Assembly: GCA_032622095.1 (NCBI GenBank)
Contig: CP136061.1
Location: forward strand, 48,861,797 to 48,925,796
DNA: 64,000 bases
Direction: 5' to 3'
Origin: Siphonodentalium dalli
Lineage: Eukaryota > Mollusca > Scaphopoda > Gadilida > Siphonodentaliidae
This document shows positions 24,201 to 39,200 of the stretch, piece by piece (position 1 is the stretch's first letter; every line of letters begins with the position of its first letter). The notes below the pieces were generated by a model, which searched no databases, was not told the origin of the DNA, and was given only the letters and a program-made list of their open reading frames with translations. The position numbers and the translations under genes are program-made.

Positions 24201-27200
24201 ATCCGGAAATAAATTAACTTAAATAAATTAATAGAAGAGTTTCCAAACAGGTGAATTCTGTTCCTATATATTATTTCATACCCAGGAATCTATATAAAAC
24301 TTGTTAGGATGATATACACTATCCTTAATCCTATGAAATTTCAATCTCAATATTCAATTTTGACTCTATTTTTAAAAAATACCAAAAAATTATATTCACT
24401 CACAACGGTTGTCAGATCAAAATAACCAAGAGATTACATGGAAACATGTGGCTGAAATGGTCATTGTTACAAGGCACCGATCACATTATGAGGCCAGCTT
24501 ATCACACTGGAAATTTGTGTAGCTAGTGTTTACAAGCAGCAAAATCATAGCCAGTTTGTCATATTAGAACTATTTGTTCATATTTTAATGATAGAAATGT
24601 AACAATAAGAATTGTTGAATAACCCATCTGATTTTTACACTTTAGACTCCGTCCGACACGGTTACGTAATGGTGTGAAAGTGGAAACATGATGTATCCTT
24701 GGTTTAATTTGTTCATATACTTTTAGCTAAGCATAACCATATTATGTACTATGTGATTAACCCTGGGCCTTTCATGATGGGAGCTGCGCAGGTGCAGCAA
24801 TAAAGATCCTGTGCCAGTATATTCTCTTATATATGCAAGTCTCCCATAGGGAGCCTCGCATATATAAGAGGATGCACTCGCTTACCAAGACAAGGTAAAT
24901 ATTGTCATGCCAATGTTTTCTCTTATATAAGTGAGGATCCCTATGAGAAACTTGAATATATAAGAAAATGCATTGGCACAGGGTTTTCCCAAATTTCAGG
25001 AAGCTCAGGGAGCCTCGCATATATAAGAGAATGTACTGACTTACCAGGTCAAGGTAAATATTGTTAGTCCAATGTATTCTCTTATATTTGCTAGGCTCCC
25101 TATGGGAGACTCACATATATAAGAGAATGCATTGGCACAGGGTTTTCTAAACATTTCAGGAAGCTCCAGTCATGGATGGTTAAATAATTTCTTTTTTCAA
25201 ACTGGTTACAGATATGCACACACAGGAAACATATGCTACAAATGTACCCTGTTTGAAACTCTGGCCACAAACATGATCAGTGCCTTATAACAATGACCCA
25301 TTGGTGAAAATGAAGCTAATGAATTCGAGCATCAAATACAGTAATGCCCTAAATAATCGACTCCTTAACCAAGGCAGAATTATGGGTAACTTTTCAAGAT
25401 TTAATCGGAAATATGGTTTGTTGCCATTCATCGGGAATGGCAACAAGCCATATTTCCGACTAAATCCTGAAAAATTACCAATAATTCTGCTGTTGTTAAG
25501 GAGTCGTTTATTTAGGGTATTACTGTATAGTAACATAACCATTCATATGATGATACAATCATTGCCTATGTGAGGTGGGGTATCTGTCAGTTAGTTGGAT
25601 ATAGTCTATATATTAATCAAGCTGTGCTTATGATTTTATAATTGTTGTTATTAAATTATTATATGAATCTATCTCTATTTATAATGCAAATTTCACACGA
25701 CACCGATATACCTCTGTCCAAGCTTATAATTTTGGAAAAACTCCTCGTCCAACTTAAACTTTTTTGTCGTGCTCGCAGCAGGACTGTCAGTGGTATTTTC
25801 TTGGTCAGGTGATGTGTCATTTCCCAATATATAAAAGGTGTCATTTCCAGAGGAAGTGGTATTATCATTAACCAAGAAACTTGAGGTGTCATTGGTATCT
25901 ACTAATAAATCTGTGTCATTTCCCAAGAATGTGTCATTTCCGATGGTTTCTGAGGTGTCATTTCCGATGGATATTGAAGTGTCATCCGCGGATGAATCTG
26001 AGGTGTTACCTCTATCTAATTTTGAAATGATATCTCCAAGAAAAGCCAATGTGTCATCCCAGGACCCAATTTTAGCTTTAGTGGTGGTTGAAGGAGGCAA
26101 GGTTGATTTTTCCGTTGTTGTTTGAGTGGTAGTTGTCGGAGTTTCTGTACTAGTAGATTCGCTGTATGAAAAAGAACAGAACCAATCTGTAACAATCAAC
26201 CTTTCGGTAGCTGTCAATCAAATAATTATTAGAAGATATTTTCTACCAATCAGCGATTAACCCTTTACCCAACAAACCGGCCAAATAAAGCTTCAACAGC
26301 CTAAAATATCTTTGGTCTGTCTCAATAGAACCATACACATATGGATATCATTGGAACCGGCTCCTTGACCACATTGTGATAGTTACAGTTATGCCCTGTG
26401 CCAATGCATTCTCTTATATATGCGAGTCGACCATAGGTCGCCTCGCATATATAAGAGAATGCATTGGCCTAAAAAAAATCTTCTAATTTTTAATGTGTTA
26501 AGCCAATGCATTCTCTTATATATGCGAGGCGACCTATGGTCGACTCGCATATATAAGAGAATGCATTGGCACAGGGCCCTTCTGTTGGGTAAAGGGTTAA
26601 GCCGGTCGCTTGTTACATTAAGAATTCCTTATTATTCACCCTAATTTTACTTATAATTGCATATTTCCAATCAACTTTTTTGCTGCCAAATCTTAAAGTA
26701 CTGAAATTTCTGTTTGGGCAATAATGTTGTCAATTCATCAATGATTGTAACAGTTTTTCATTTTGCGTGACAGTCATCACGTATTTCACAATTGAAGACA
26801 TAAAGAATGTATGATCATGGGTGTATTATTGCATATGGGCAGTGCTGTTTAACTAATCAAACTCTTTACGTAGATGCCTTGTCTCCAAGCAACCATAAGC
26901 TCCTCCCACTAATTAATATGTGTGGAACGCTTCATTTTTCTACAACATCTCTAGAAATGACTAATTACTCTTCAAACAATAACCAAATTTTTATTATTTT
27001 AACACTTTTTTATTCCACGGGTGTACCTAGACCAAGTTTCAACAGAAACAAACTTACACGGAGCAGTCAAAGTTAACTGACAACAGACACATCATAGTAA
27101 AATGGTTAAGAATTCAAAAGAAGAATATTAAATCAAGGTCAATCACAAGTTGAATTTTTAAAGATAATTCAAACGGTCTAGATGGTTACTAATTGAAAAT

Positions 27201-30200
27201 TATGTACAAGTTGCAAAACAGCCATTAACAGAATGAACACAAAAAGAACGGCGATATGTCTAGAGACTTTTAGATTTCCATTTAGCAGCATGTCGCGATG
27301 ATATGTACATTCAGCTATGCTATCGTTCAGCCTGATGTGTGTATGAAATTTGCAGAATGAGGTCATCAGAGGGTGAATTTACAGCACAGCAAGCTAGCAT
27401 CACCAAATTCACCCTCTGGGAACCTCATTCTGCTATGGGAAACCTAGGATCAGATTGAAGTTTCCCAGTTGAGGTTGGTGATGTTCACCCATTAGTCATG
27501 TCGATTATGCAATTTATCTTCTGCAAATTAGGGGATATAGAAACTTAACAGTAATGAAAAACAAGGTTACTTTGAGACGATAGATACTTCCCAGAATATG
27601 AGGCCTAATTAGAATGAGGTCCACAGAGGGTAAATGTGGTGATGCTAGCCTGCTATGAGGGATAGCATCACTAAATTCACCCTCTGAGAACCTATTTCTC
27701 ATTAGTGATTCTCCACTCAAGAAATTCAGTTCTAAGATAATTTCTAATAATTTTAGCATCTATTATTTTGGCAAAATATTTGATTGGTCTTGTAATAACA
27801 TGGGCTAATTTGATTATGATGTTTCTGTCAAGGCTGTTTTACAACCTGTACCGATTTCAATTGTAGCTCGCTGCACCAGTTAACCCGTTAAAAGGAAAAA
27901 CAACAATACTGTTAAAACTCATTCATGGTAGAGGGCTGAAAGACAAAGTAATTTATTATACCTCACAGTTAGTCACTGATTAACTTCCCATAGGATTATA
28001 TTACTCATTTCGCAATGTTTTCCTCCCATGAAACATTGCCGGGCAACAATATATGCAATGTTTACAGCTCAGACCGAGATGTCATGAAGTAAGTCATGGA
28101 AATATTCGAGAAAAAAATTCTTTGAGAGTCATTGTAGGCACAATCCAAATTTTAGTTAGTAGCACATTTATGATATAGAGGATCTACAACGAGTCCCCAG
28201 TTTATAGCGGAATTTACAAAACAAGTCCCGTAAATTAGACCTAATTTACTGGATGAGTTTTGTAAGTTTTGCTGTAAATTTGGGACGAGTTGTAGATTCC
28301 ATTAATTACATGATCCAAAAAAACCTCGATAAATGATACTCAAATCAACAAATGGGACATGAAGCCGACATTGGCCTGTGATGACGTTTCATGCAACTGT
28401 GCTTTGTTTGCCCACGTAAAGAAATAGTCCCAGATAAATAAAGACTCTTTAAAGGCTTATATTTAATGAAATAACTCTTCATTCATTGCATATCACAATT
28501 TATAGAATGTTTATTGAATGGAATAAGGGTAGGATCATGTAATAAAAGTTGATATTAACAGTATTTCTGTTAAATTTTAGACCCATCCCTTTGACAGTGT
28601 CTAGAAAACCATATTCAGTCACACCTCGAGGGACATGTCTATTCGGTATAATAAAACAAATGATGACTGCTTGAGGGGAACATAATGAATAGTCTCCCCA
28701 TAGAACCATTATCTCCCTCGGATCTCCCACAGGGTTATAATGTTTCCTCGGGAGACAATCCACAAAGTTCCCTTAAAGCACAGTTGTCATTTTTATGAGA
28801 CACACCATTCTCAGAATCTTACCAAACAACAAAGATCATTCAGCTTAATTTTATGAATAAGATAGATTGACAAAGACTGGGATTTTAAATGCAACACTGT
28901 TACAAGGAAAATATCGATTCAAAGAGAATTTAAGAGAAGAAATTACGAAAGTATCATTCCAAAGTAACATGCAAATTTAGATGAACAGCTGATTTGGACA
29001 AAGAATGTTTCCTGAAAACTAATTCTGTCCCGATTGATTATTTATTTATTATCTATATATCTGGAGATATATCAGATTGATTATTTATTTATTATCTATA
29101 TATCTGGAGATATATCAGATTGATTATTTATTTATTATCTATATATCCGGAGATATATCAGATTGATTATTTATTTATTATCTATATATCTGGAGATATA
29201 TCAGATTGATTATTTATTTATTATATATATACCTGGATTGATTATTTATTTATTATCTATATACCTGGATTGATTATTTATTTATTATCTATATATCTGG
29301 AGATATATCAGATTGATTATTTATTTATTATCTATATACCTGGATTGATTATTTATTTATTATCTATATATCTGGAGATATATCAGATTGATTATTTATT
29401 TATTATCTATATATCTGGAGATATATCAGATTGATTATTTATTTATTATCTATATACCTGGATTGATTATTTATTTATTATCTATATATCTGGAGATATA
29501 TCAGATTGATTATTTATTTATTATCTATATATCTGGAGATATATCAGATTGATTATTTATTTATTATCTATATACCTGGATTGATTATTTATTTATTATC
29601 TCTATATCTGGAGATATATCAGATTGATTATTTATTTATTATCTATATATCTGGAGATATATCAGATTGATTATTTATTTATTATCTATATATCCGGAGA
29701 TATATCAGATTGATTATTTATTTATTATCTATATATCCGGAGATATATCAGATTGATTATTTATTTATTATCTATATATCCGGAGATATATCAGATTGAT
29801 TATTTATTTATTATCTATATATCCGGAGATATATCAGATTGATTATTTATTTATCATCTATATATCCGGAGATATATCAGATTAATTATTTATTTATTAT
29901 CTATATATCCGGAGATATATCAGATTGATTATTTATTTATTATCTATATATCCGGAGATATATCAGATTGATTATTTATTTATTATCTATATATCCGGAG
30001 ATATATCAGATTGATTATTTATTTATTATCTATATATCTGGAGATACATCAGATTGATTATTTATTTATTATCTATATATCTGGAGATATATCAGATTGA
30101 TTATTTATTTATTATCTATATATCTGGAGATATATCAGATTGATTATTTATTTATTATCTATATATCTGGATTGATTATTTATTTATTATCTATATATCT

Positions 30201-33200
30201 GGAGATATATCAGATTGATTATTTATTTATTATCTATATATCTGGAGATATATCAGATTGATTATTTATTTATTATCTATATATCTGGAGATATATCAGA
30301 TTGATTATTTATTTATTATCTATATATCCGGAGATATATCAGATTGATTATTTATTTATTATCTATATATCTGGAGATATATCAGATTGATTATTTATTT
30401 ATTATCTATATATCCGGAGATATATCAGATTGATTATTTATTTATTATCTATATATCTGGAGATATATCAGATTGATTATTTATTTATTATCTATATATC
30501 TGGAGATATATCAGATTGATTATTTATTTATTATCTATATATCTGGAGATATATCAGATTGATTATTTATTTATTATCTATATATCCGGAGATATATCAG
30601 ATTGATTATTTATTTATTATCTATATATCTGGAGATATTTTGATGAAGTCACTTCGAGTTCATCAGTCTACTGTTACTTTCTATTGAGGCAAAACATTAT
30701 CTGTGTTTCCTCTAACGCGCACTGTCCTGTCCAGAACGCCCGAATAAAATTATATTATAAAACATTATCTGTGTTTCCTCTAACGCGCACTGTCCTGTCC
30801 AGAACGCCCGAATAAAATTATATTATAAAACATTATCTGTGTTTCCTCTAACGCGCACTGCCCTGTCCAGAACGCCCGAATAAAATTATATTATAAATTT
30901 TTCGGCAAGCTGTCACTTATCAGTGCACATTTCAGATTATAAATTCCATCAAAAAAATATTTTGTATATTTTAAGCCCTGGTAAATATATAAATAAATAT
31001 ATAAATATATAAAGCCATTTGCAATGATTCCATGATTTTCTCAGGCAATCCATGTAGAAAATTGAAATAAAATGAAAAACAAAATGCAGACCGCACACCC
31101 CTAAATGTTTTGGGCCTGTTAGAGGAAAGACAGATATATTTAGTTTTGGCCATACATGTATTTGAGATATCTTGTATAAAGGCTACACTCAAATCTATAT
31201 TATTATAACTATCTGGTACCTCATCACATTATTGATCTAAACACTAAGCAACATACATGAGTCAAGATGGGCAAACTAGTGATCTAAATATCAGTAATTT
31301 CTGTCTAGACTCAAACTACCATCATTATTCTATATTATCATGTGGATAACTACAATGGATAGGAGAGACAGTACTGATTAGTCAATACCTGTATCAATCA
31401 ACAGTTACAAGTAACGAGAACATACATTATTGATTCAACAATAGTTTACATCTCTTATGTAATACTGACTAACAGTAGACATGCATAAGGCCCCAATATC
31501 CCAAAGTTAAAACTACTGGCGGTGTAATACCTTTGTACAGGAACCATCTAAGACTATATTATTGTCCAGGAAGTTTATAATGGGCGAGACCAAACAACCA
31601 ACGTATCAGTGGTCCTAAATCATATTGACATATACAATTAAGAATATATGGTTATACTGTTATACAGCTGTCATATTTGTCGCTACGAGGCGTAGAATGA
31701 CCATAGATATATTGGCAGTCATACCTCTGCCAAATGAACTTGCTGGTTTAAAAAATAGTAACACCTGGAGAATATGATTGAAATTGAATTTCATACCCTG
31801 TTAAACTAGTCAACCAGTAACCCAAAAGTAACCCTCACCATTATATAACATTAAGACATAAGCTACCATAATCTCCTTGATAAGTTCATATTCTTGACAC
31901 ATACCTGAGAGATGTGAAATCTCTACGCGAATTTGAAACCATTCTGGCAGCCTTGCAATCAAGATGTAAGTTATTTAGCAAATCTTTCTTTTCAGGCGAA
32001 TCAACTGTAAAATATAATATATCAACAACATGGAATAGAATTCAAGATAATTATTTATTTGATTAAAATAATATATTTGTAAATTTGAAAACCATGTGCG
32101 CATGTGCTTTTGTATTATATATTTTTATTTCTGGGGCACACTCAACGTCCTCATCTGCCAGCTCAGGGTCTAATTTTAATTGCACGTAGCCAATATTTTG
32201 CCTAACAGATGTCTGTTAAAAGTTTATTGATAAATTCTGTGTGATTTATTTTGTTAAAAATAACCCAATCAAGTATCAGTGACTCATTTTTGACTGAGAT
32301 TGAAGTTGAATTTGTCAAATTTCTAACACATTAATCGGAAATCTGAACTGGGAAACGAGTTTGATCTCAGTTCCATACAAGTTTGTAAAAAAATGTACTG
32401 CAATTATTTAGTACAGACTAAATGAGGTCCACATAGGATGGATTTAGTAATGCTAGCCCAATGTGCGGGACAGCATTACTAAATTCACCCTCTGGGGACC
32501 TCATTCTGCATATGTCCAGCACCATATTTTCAGGCGTGGTGTGAGACCTGTGGATGAGCATGCCGCCCATTTGTGCCCATTTGTGATTAGGTTATGAGCA
32601 TGGATGTCTCATTAGGCTATGGTTATGAGCCTGGATGTCCCATTAGGCTATGAGCCTGGATGTCCCATTAGGCTATGGTTATGGGCCTGGATGTCCCATT
32701 AGGCTATGGTTATGAGCCTGGATGTCCCATTAGGCTATGGTTATGGGCCTGGATGTCCCATTAGGCTATGGTTATGAGCCTGGATGTCCCATTAGGCTAT
32801 GGTTATGGGCCTGGATGTCTCATTAGGCTATGGTTATGGGCCTGGATGTCCCATTAGGCTATGGTTATGAGCCTGGATGTCCCATTAGGCTATGATTATG
32901 GGCCTGGATGTCCCATTAGGCTATGGTTATGGGTTGGATGTCCCATTAGGCTATGGTTATGAGCCTGGATGACCCATTAGGCTATGGTTATGGGCCTGGA
33001 TGTCCCATTATGCTATGATTATGAGCCTGGATGTCCCATTAGGCTATGGTTATGGGCCTGGATGTCCCATTAGGCTATGTTATGAGCCTGGATGTCTCAT
33101 TAGGCTATGGTTATGAGCCTGGATGTCCCATTAGGCTATGGTTATGAGCCTGGATGTCCCATTAGGCTATGGTTATGGGCCTGGATGTCCCATTAGGCTA

Positions 33201-36200
33201 TGGTTATGAGCCTGGATGTCCCATTAGGCTATGGTTATGGGCCTGGATGTCCCATTAGGCTATTGTTATGGGCCTGGATGTCCCATTAGGCTATGGTTAT
33301 GAGCCTGGATGTCCCATTAGGCTATGGTTATGGGCCTGGATGTCCCATTAGGCTATGTTATGAGCCTGGATGTCTCATTAGGCTATGGTTATGAGCCTGG
33401 ATGTCCCATTAGGCTATGGTTATGGGCCTGGATGTCTCATTAGGCTATGTTATGGGCCTGGATGTCCCATTAGGCTATGGTTATGAGCCTGGATGTCCCA
33501 TTAGGCTATGGTTATGGGCCTGGATGTCCCATTAGGCTATGGTTATGGGCCTGGATGTCCCATTAGGCTATGGTTATGAGCCTGGATGTCCCATTAGGCT
33601 ATGGTTATGGGCCTGGATGTCCCATTAGGCTATGGTTATGAGCCTGGATGTCCCATTAGGCTATGGTTATGGGCCTGGATGTCCCATTAGGCTATGTTAT
33701 GAGCCTGGATGTCTCATTAGGCTATGGTTATGGGCCTGGATGTCCCATTAGGCTATGGTTATGGGCCTGGATGTCCCATTAGGCTATGGTTATGAGCCTG
33801 GATGTCCCATTAGGCTATGGTTATGAGCCTGGATGTCCCATTAGGCTATGGGCCTGGATGTCCCATTAGGCTATGGTTATGAGCCTGGATGTCCCATTAG
33901 GCTATGGTTATGGATGTCCCATTAGGCTATGTTATGAGCCTGGATGTCTCATTAGGCTATGGTTATGAGCCTGGATGTCCCATTAGGCTATGGTTATGAG
34001 CCTGGATGTCCCATTAGGCTATGGTTATGGGCCTGGATGTCCCATTAGGCTATGGTTATGGGCCTGGATGTCCCATTAGGCTATGGTTATGGGCCTGGAT
34101 GTCCCATTAGGCTATGGTTATGAGCCTGGATGTCCCATTAGGCTATGGTTATGGGCCTGGATGTCCCATTAGGCTATGGTTATGAGCCTGGATGTCCCAT
34201 TAGGCTATGGTTATGAGCCTGGTTGTCTCATTAGGTCATGGTTATAACTTATAAGTTTGTTTTTCAGATTAGATTATGGATATGAGCCTGGATGTCTGAT
34301 TAAGTTATGGTTATGAGCTTGGTTATCGGACGCCGTTGGGCAAAACAATTTGTCATTTTTCTCAAACTTTTCATAATAGAAGTACCTTTTCTGTTAATTT
34401 TAAACTTCACAATGTCCCAATTTAATTATATATGTAACAATATATTTAAAATATTACCTGATAAACTCTATTTAAATGATTAAACTAAACAAGCAATAGA
34501 GTGTCGTCGCCAAGCCTTGAAATAGTGCGTCTGTCATTTGCAGAATGAGGTTCCCAGAGGGTGAATTTAGTGATGCTACCCCGCATAGCGGGCTAGCATC
34601 ACCAAATTCACCCTCTGGGGACCTCATTCTGCAAATGACAGACACACTATTTCAAGGCTTGGTCGTCGCCAAAGCACAGATCTGGGCTTCCAGCACTCTT
34701 ACAGAGTCCAAATATGGGCTTTCAGCACTGAACCAGTTAATACATACATAGACTAGGGTTCCTCTTGTAAGCACTTATTATGTCTTCTGTTGTTCCGGTA
34801 AGATTATGGTGACTCGTCATACCATCATAGTAATCCCTGAAATACAAAAAGTATATATTGGAATGGTCCATTCGAAATTTGTAGAGACATTCAGATATTA
34901 TAAGGCCTAAAAAGAGATATTTGTTTTCACCAAAAACAATTAGGATCGGCAGGCATATTCTTAATTTCTTGCCGTGTTTCTATTTTTATTATCATTTTGA
35001 CATTTGTCGGTGACATCAACAATGTTTCTGATGTCGCCATTTTAGAGGGGGAGAATATTCGATCATCAACCTTTACAAAGCAGAAGTATTCGCAATATTC
35101 CAATGAATATGCATACTATTATGAAAAGCATATACAAGAGAAAAAATTCAGATTTTGAGAGGGTTTTTTTGTTGTTGTTCCGAATTTGTAAACTCGACGT
35201 TTCAAAATAGACTCGGTCGGGTTAGTGGAAAGGTCTTTTTTTAAAGGCCTAAACATATAATGGTAGGAAAAGAAATACTCTAAAAATGACTTTATAGGAA
35301 AAAGCTTCCACCAGATTAAGTTCAACCAGCAATCTAAAATCACAGGTGTACAAGTATTGGTGATGGTACTCTGCCAAGTGTTTAAAGAAAATGAATAAAA
35401 AGAATATAAGCTATGATCTGCTACACATCTACAGATGAGTGGATGGTGTGGCAAACAGGTTAATTCCCAGACCATAAACTTTACTGTGGGGTGTATAAAG
35501 ATGGGAGTACATTGTAAACTGGTTAAATATATTAAATGAGATTATCTCACCAAGGAGCTATAAGCTTTGCCAACTTCAGGTCTGTCTCTCCTTCACAGAA
35601 GTCAATATCTATAATACAAATGAAAGATAAACATCACGACATGGTATATTGCAATATAGGTCCTGTTGATATGTTGGCAATGTTAGTGGAACAATTCTAA
35701 AATGTACATCAAAATATTGTATTACAAATAATAAAACACTGTCAGCTCCTCCAAATTTTAGATCCCCTCATGAAGAAAAGGTTGCAGACCCCACGTCCCC
35801 CGAATTGAGGTGGCTTTTTGGGACATTGGCTTTTTTAAGAAGTAAAAAGTCAAATTCTGGCATAATTTGACTCCAACTAGACGATGTCTCAATGGTGAGC
35901 CACACACCAAGTATTAAGAGATTCTTTTGAAGTTTGCTCAATTTCCCATTAAGACAACACATTATTTCTTCCTGTGGGAGACTCGCATATATATAGGAGA
36001 ATGCACTGGCACATAATCTTTAATGCTGCACCAATGCAGCTCCCGTCATGATAGGGTTAATTTCATGCATATGGAATACTTTGAATATTTACGAAATTGG
36101 ATATGAGTAATACACATTTGTACTGCTTTAATAGTTATAAATATGACATAGTTCATTAATGATACATAGAATTTCTAAATCTTGTCATTGATACGCCCAT

Positions 36201-39200
36201 CGCTGCGAGATGTCAGACAATCAGTAAATAATTAAAAATCATATCATGGTTCGAAGCCTTATATCATATTTAGTAATTCTCACTTTCTTACATTCCTGTC
36301 ATGACTTAATGAATAATAAAAATTACAACTTCAGAGTAAAAAAGGTACCCTTTATCAATCAAGGAAAAGTACTTAAACATACTGAAATGTCCGGTATCTG
36401 GATCACCATAGACGAGTGAGCTGTTAGCGTAGTCAGGAAGCACCATCCCTACACTGAAATCCAAACGAAAGAAATTCAGTTACAAGAAAAAACAGTTATC
36501 AATGTAAATGAAGTATTATCTGTATGACTTCATGACTATTGATTTCACGTGACGACAGTAAAACTAAAACCTCCATGTTGACTATGCAGGGACATTCAAG
36601 ACAATTTTTCGACAAATTTCATGGTTTTCAAGGCCCTCAGTTCTAAAATTCAAGGCTGTTCAAGGCCAATTCTCAGCAATTTTTTATTTTTTCAAGACAC
36701 TGATTTAACCCTTTGAGTGCCAGGTGCGATTTTTGTATCAACCCATATACCCTGTGCCAATGCATTCTCTTATATATGCGAGTCGACCATAGGTCGCCTC
36801 GCATATATAAGAGAATGCATTGGCTTAACAATTTTTTTATTTTTTTTACAATTTTAATATATTTTATTATATTCTTTAACAGACTTATTGTGTAGGTTTA
36901 GGGCCGATAATATCGGCCCCTGGCACTCAAAGGGTTAATTAAATACAACACAAGCACAATTTCAACAATGGTGGAAATATTGATGAATTTCAAGGATATT
37001 CAAGAGACTCATGGTCATTAAAGGACTTTCAGTCCTTGAATACTTTCAGTCCTTGAATACTTTCAAGTCCTTGACGACTTTCCATCCCTTGAATGGCAAT
37101 TTGTCAAACAAAGGCTACTCCAGTATTCCATGGTCCCCCCCCTGACCCATCCAAAAATACCCAGGATAACACCTTCCCAAAATACCCAGGATAACCGCTA
37201 AAAATACCCAGGATAACCCCTAAATAATTATTAACACTCACCTAAAAGTACTGTTTCCGATACCAGTGAATGCATATGTTCTGGTCGATTTGTACATGTG
37301 TCTCTGAAATTAAAGATAACAGAGAAGTTATGTGGCTGCTGATAATCGGAATCTCTCGTTATAATGCAACGTACGCGCTTGTGTGAACGGCTTAATGCAG
37401 ACAATGGATCGTATCAATGCAATGTATGAACCAATGCAACAGACTCGTCTGATCACTCCTTAATCATGGTAGCCCTTGTTACAAAGCTAAGGTTAGGGAG
37501 GGGAATGAGGCCATGGTAGCGGAAACTCTGATATGAGAGAGGTCACTTCTCCCTAGGACAAAAATAGGAAGAAATGACACAATTTAGGGAGAAGATAACT
37601 CCCAAGCAGACCTGTTATGTTTTGAAAATGGCTATCAGGGAGATTTTTGCGGGAGGATGTATCATGTTGGGATTACTTCTTTTGAGTGTTTTATATGGTA
37701 ATAAATATCTTTCTTTTTGGAAAAGTTGATCATAATTAGTGATCAACATGGGTCATGTTTAGTCTACTTTAAAAAAGTGACCACTAGTCATATTTCCAAA
37801 GTAAAGTTTTCAAATTTCTAGATACAGTAAAACCTGTCTTGAGAGACCACTTCAATAGCGACCACCGATGCTATTTCCGATTGCATTTCCTGTTCCCCAA
37901 CTGGTTTATTCTATATATTACCTTCACTGTGCGACCACCTATCAAACATGACTGCAACCACCTAATTTTCTATTCAAAACATGAATTTCACCTGCTTTGA
38001 GAGACCACCCCATTTAATAATGAAGAAAGAAGTAGAAACTTTGGTTAAATTTTGTAGAAACGCAGCAGAAAGACACCGGATACAACTGAATATGTGCGAA
38101 ACCGAAAGTACAAATTACGAAATTACCAACACACTGGTCTCAATGTTTACCGCCGACAGAAATGCGCATAGGGCATTGTGATTTTTACTGAGGCCATTAG
38201 GCATTAACAAATAGGTCCATTGTAATAAAGTGGACATGGTTGCATATTTGATGACAAATGACGCAGTCATCTCATTCGAGAACAATTCATGTTAATATGA
38301 TAAGGGATGCCCAAAAATTGTCAAACGTGATTGCTTACATAATCCCAATTCATGTCCGAAATCTATTGTGTACTATAACAACAGCTGGCTTGGCTATTCA
38401 CAAAATTAATTAGTCTCAGTTCACTCACTGCTATTCAGTACTCAATGATGATGAATCTGAAATTATTCTGATGTTACCATCAGTTCATATTAATTTTGAG
38501 CATGCAGTAGTACGGTACACGAAAATGGATAAAAAATTAACATGAAAAATTTATTCAAGGATTTTTACAGATGTGCATGAGATTATGGGGGGGGTCTTCT
38601 GTATTTGCGGGAAAGCAATCGTGAAGCGGGAGTCTCATGCCAAATCCATGAGACTTAAAACCTCTTCTCCCAAGTCACCCTCCAAGCTGGTCCATGCTCC
38701 AAGGTATACTTTTGGAATGGAATGGAAGAGTCTATTAAATAAGCGAAGGGTTAAAATAATAGTAATCATAATGAAGTACATACCTCATCTGGTGCTATAA
38801 CATAGCCAGCCTCTCTCACTGTTTGCGTTAACTGCAGGATCATTTTTTGCCGAATCTGGAAGAAGCACAATAATAAGAAAACAATGAATAATCTGATAAT
38901 AATAACATACTGTGAATTATCAGGAATCATGAAGCATGCGATGTAAGAGCGTAGAGCAATGATATCGATCAATGTTATTGTTATGTTAATTATATTATAA
39001 TTCGATTTGTGTTGGGTTATTTAGTGTTGACTTTGAGATAAAAATGGGTGACAATTTTGTCAACACGAAAAGACACATTTAAAATTCTTGAAGGTGTGTT
39101 TACTTCCTCTTGGTTGTGTTAAGGAAATCAATACTGATTTTTTTTTATCCCAGCCATTTCAAGATCGTTTTTCCTTGCTAAAATGTGATAATATGATAAA

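Noticed and set aside
25838-26125. Plus-strand open frame opposite exon 16
   Set aside because: It is a shadow of the minus-strand exon; the minus strand has the splice sites and family match.
26420-26644. Open frames across MITE hairpins (YKRMHWHRA-type peptides, also at 18858, 21674, 36713, 39699, 43829 and 58380)
   Set aside because: The same peptide arises because all copies share the hairpin DNA; no conserved gene structure.
35119-35475. 118-codon minus-strand open frame
   Set aside because: Lies in the intron between exons 13 and 14, which join in phase; composition is AT-driven and no domain is visible.
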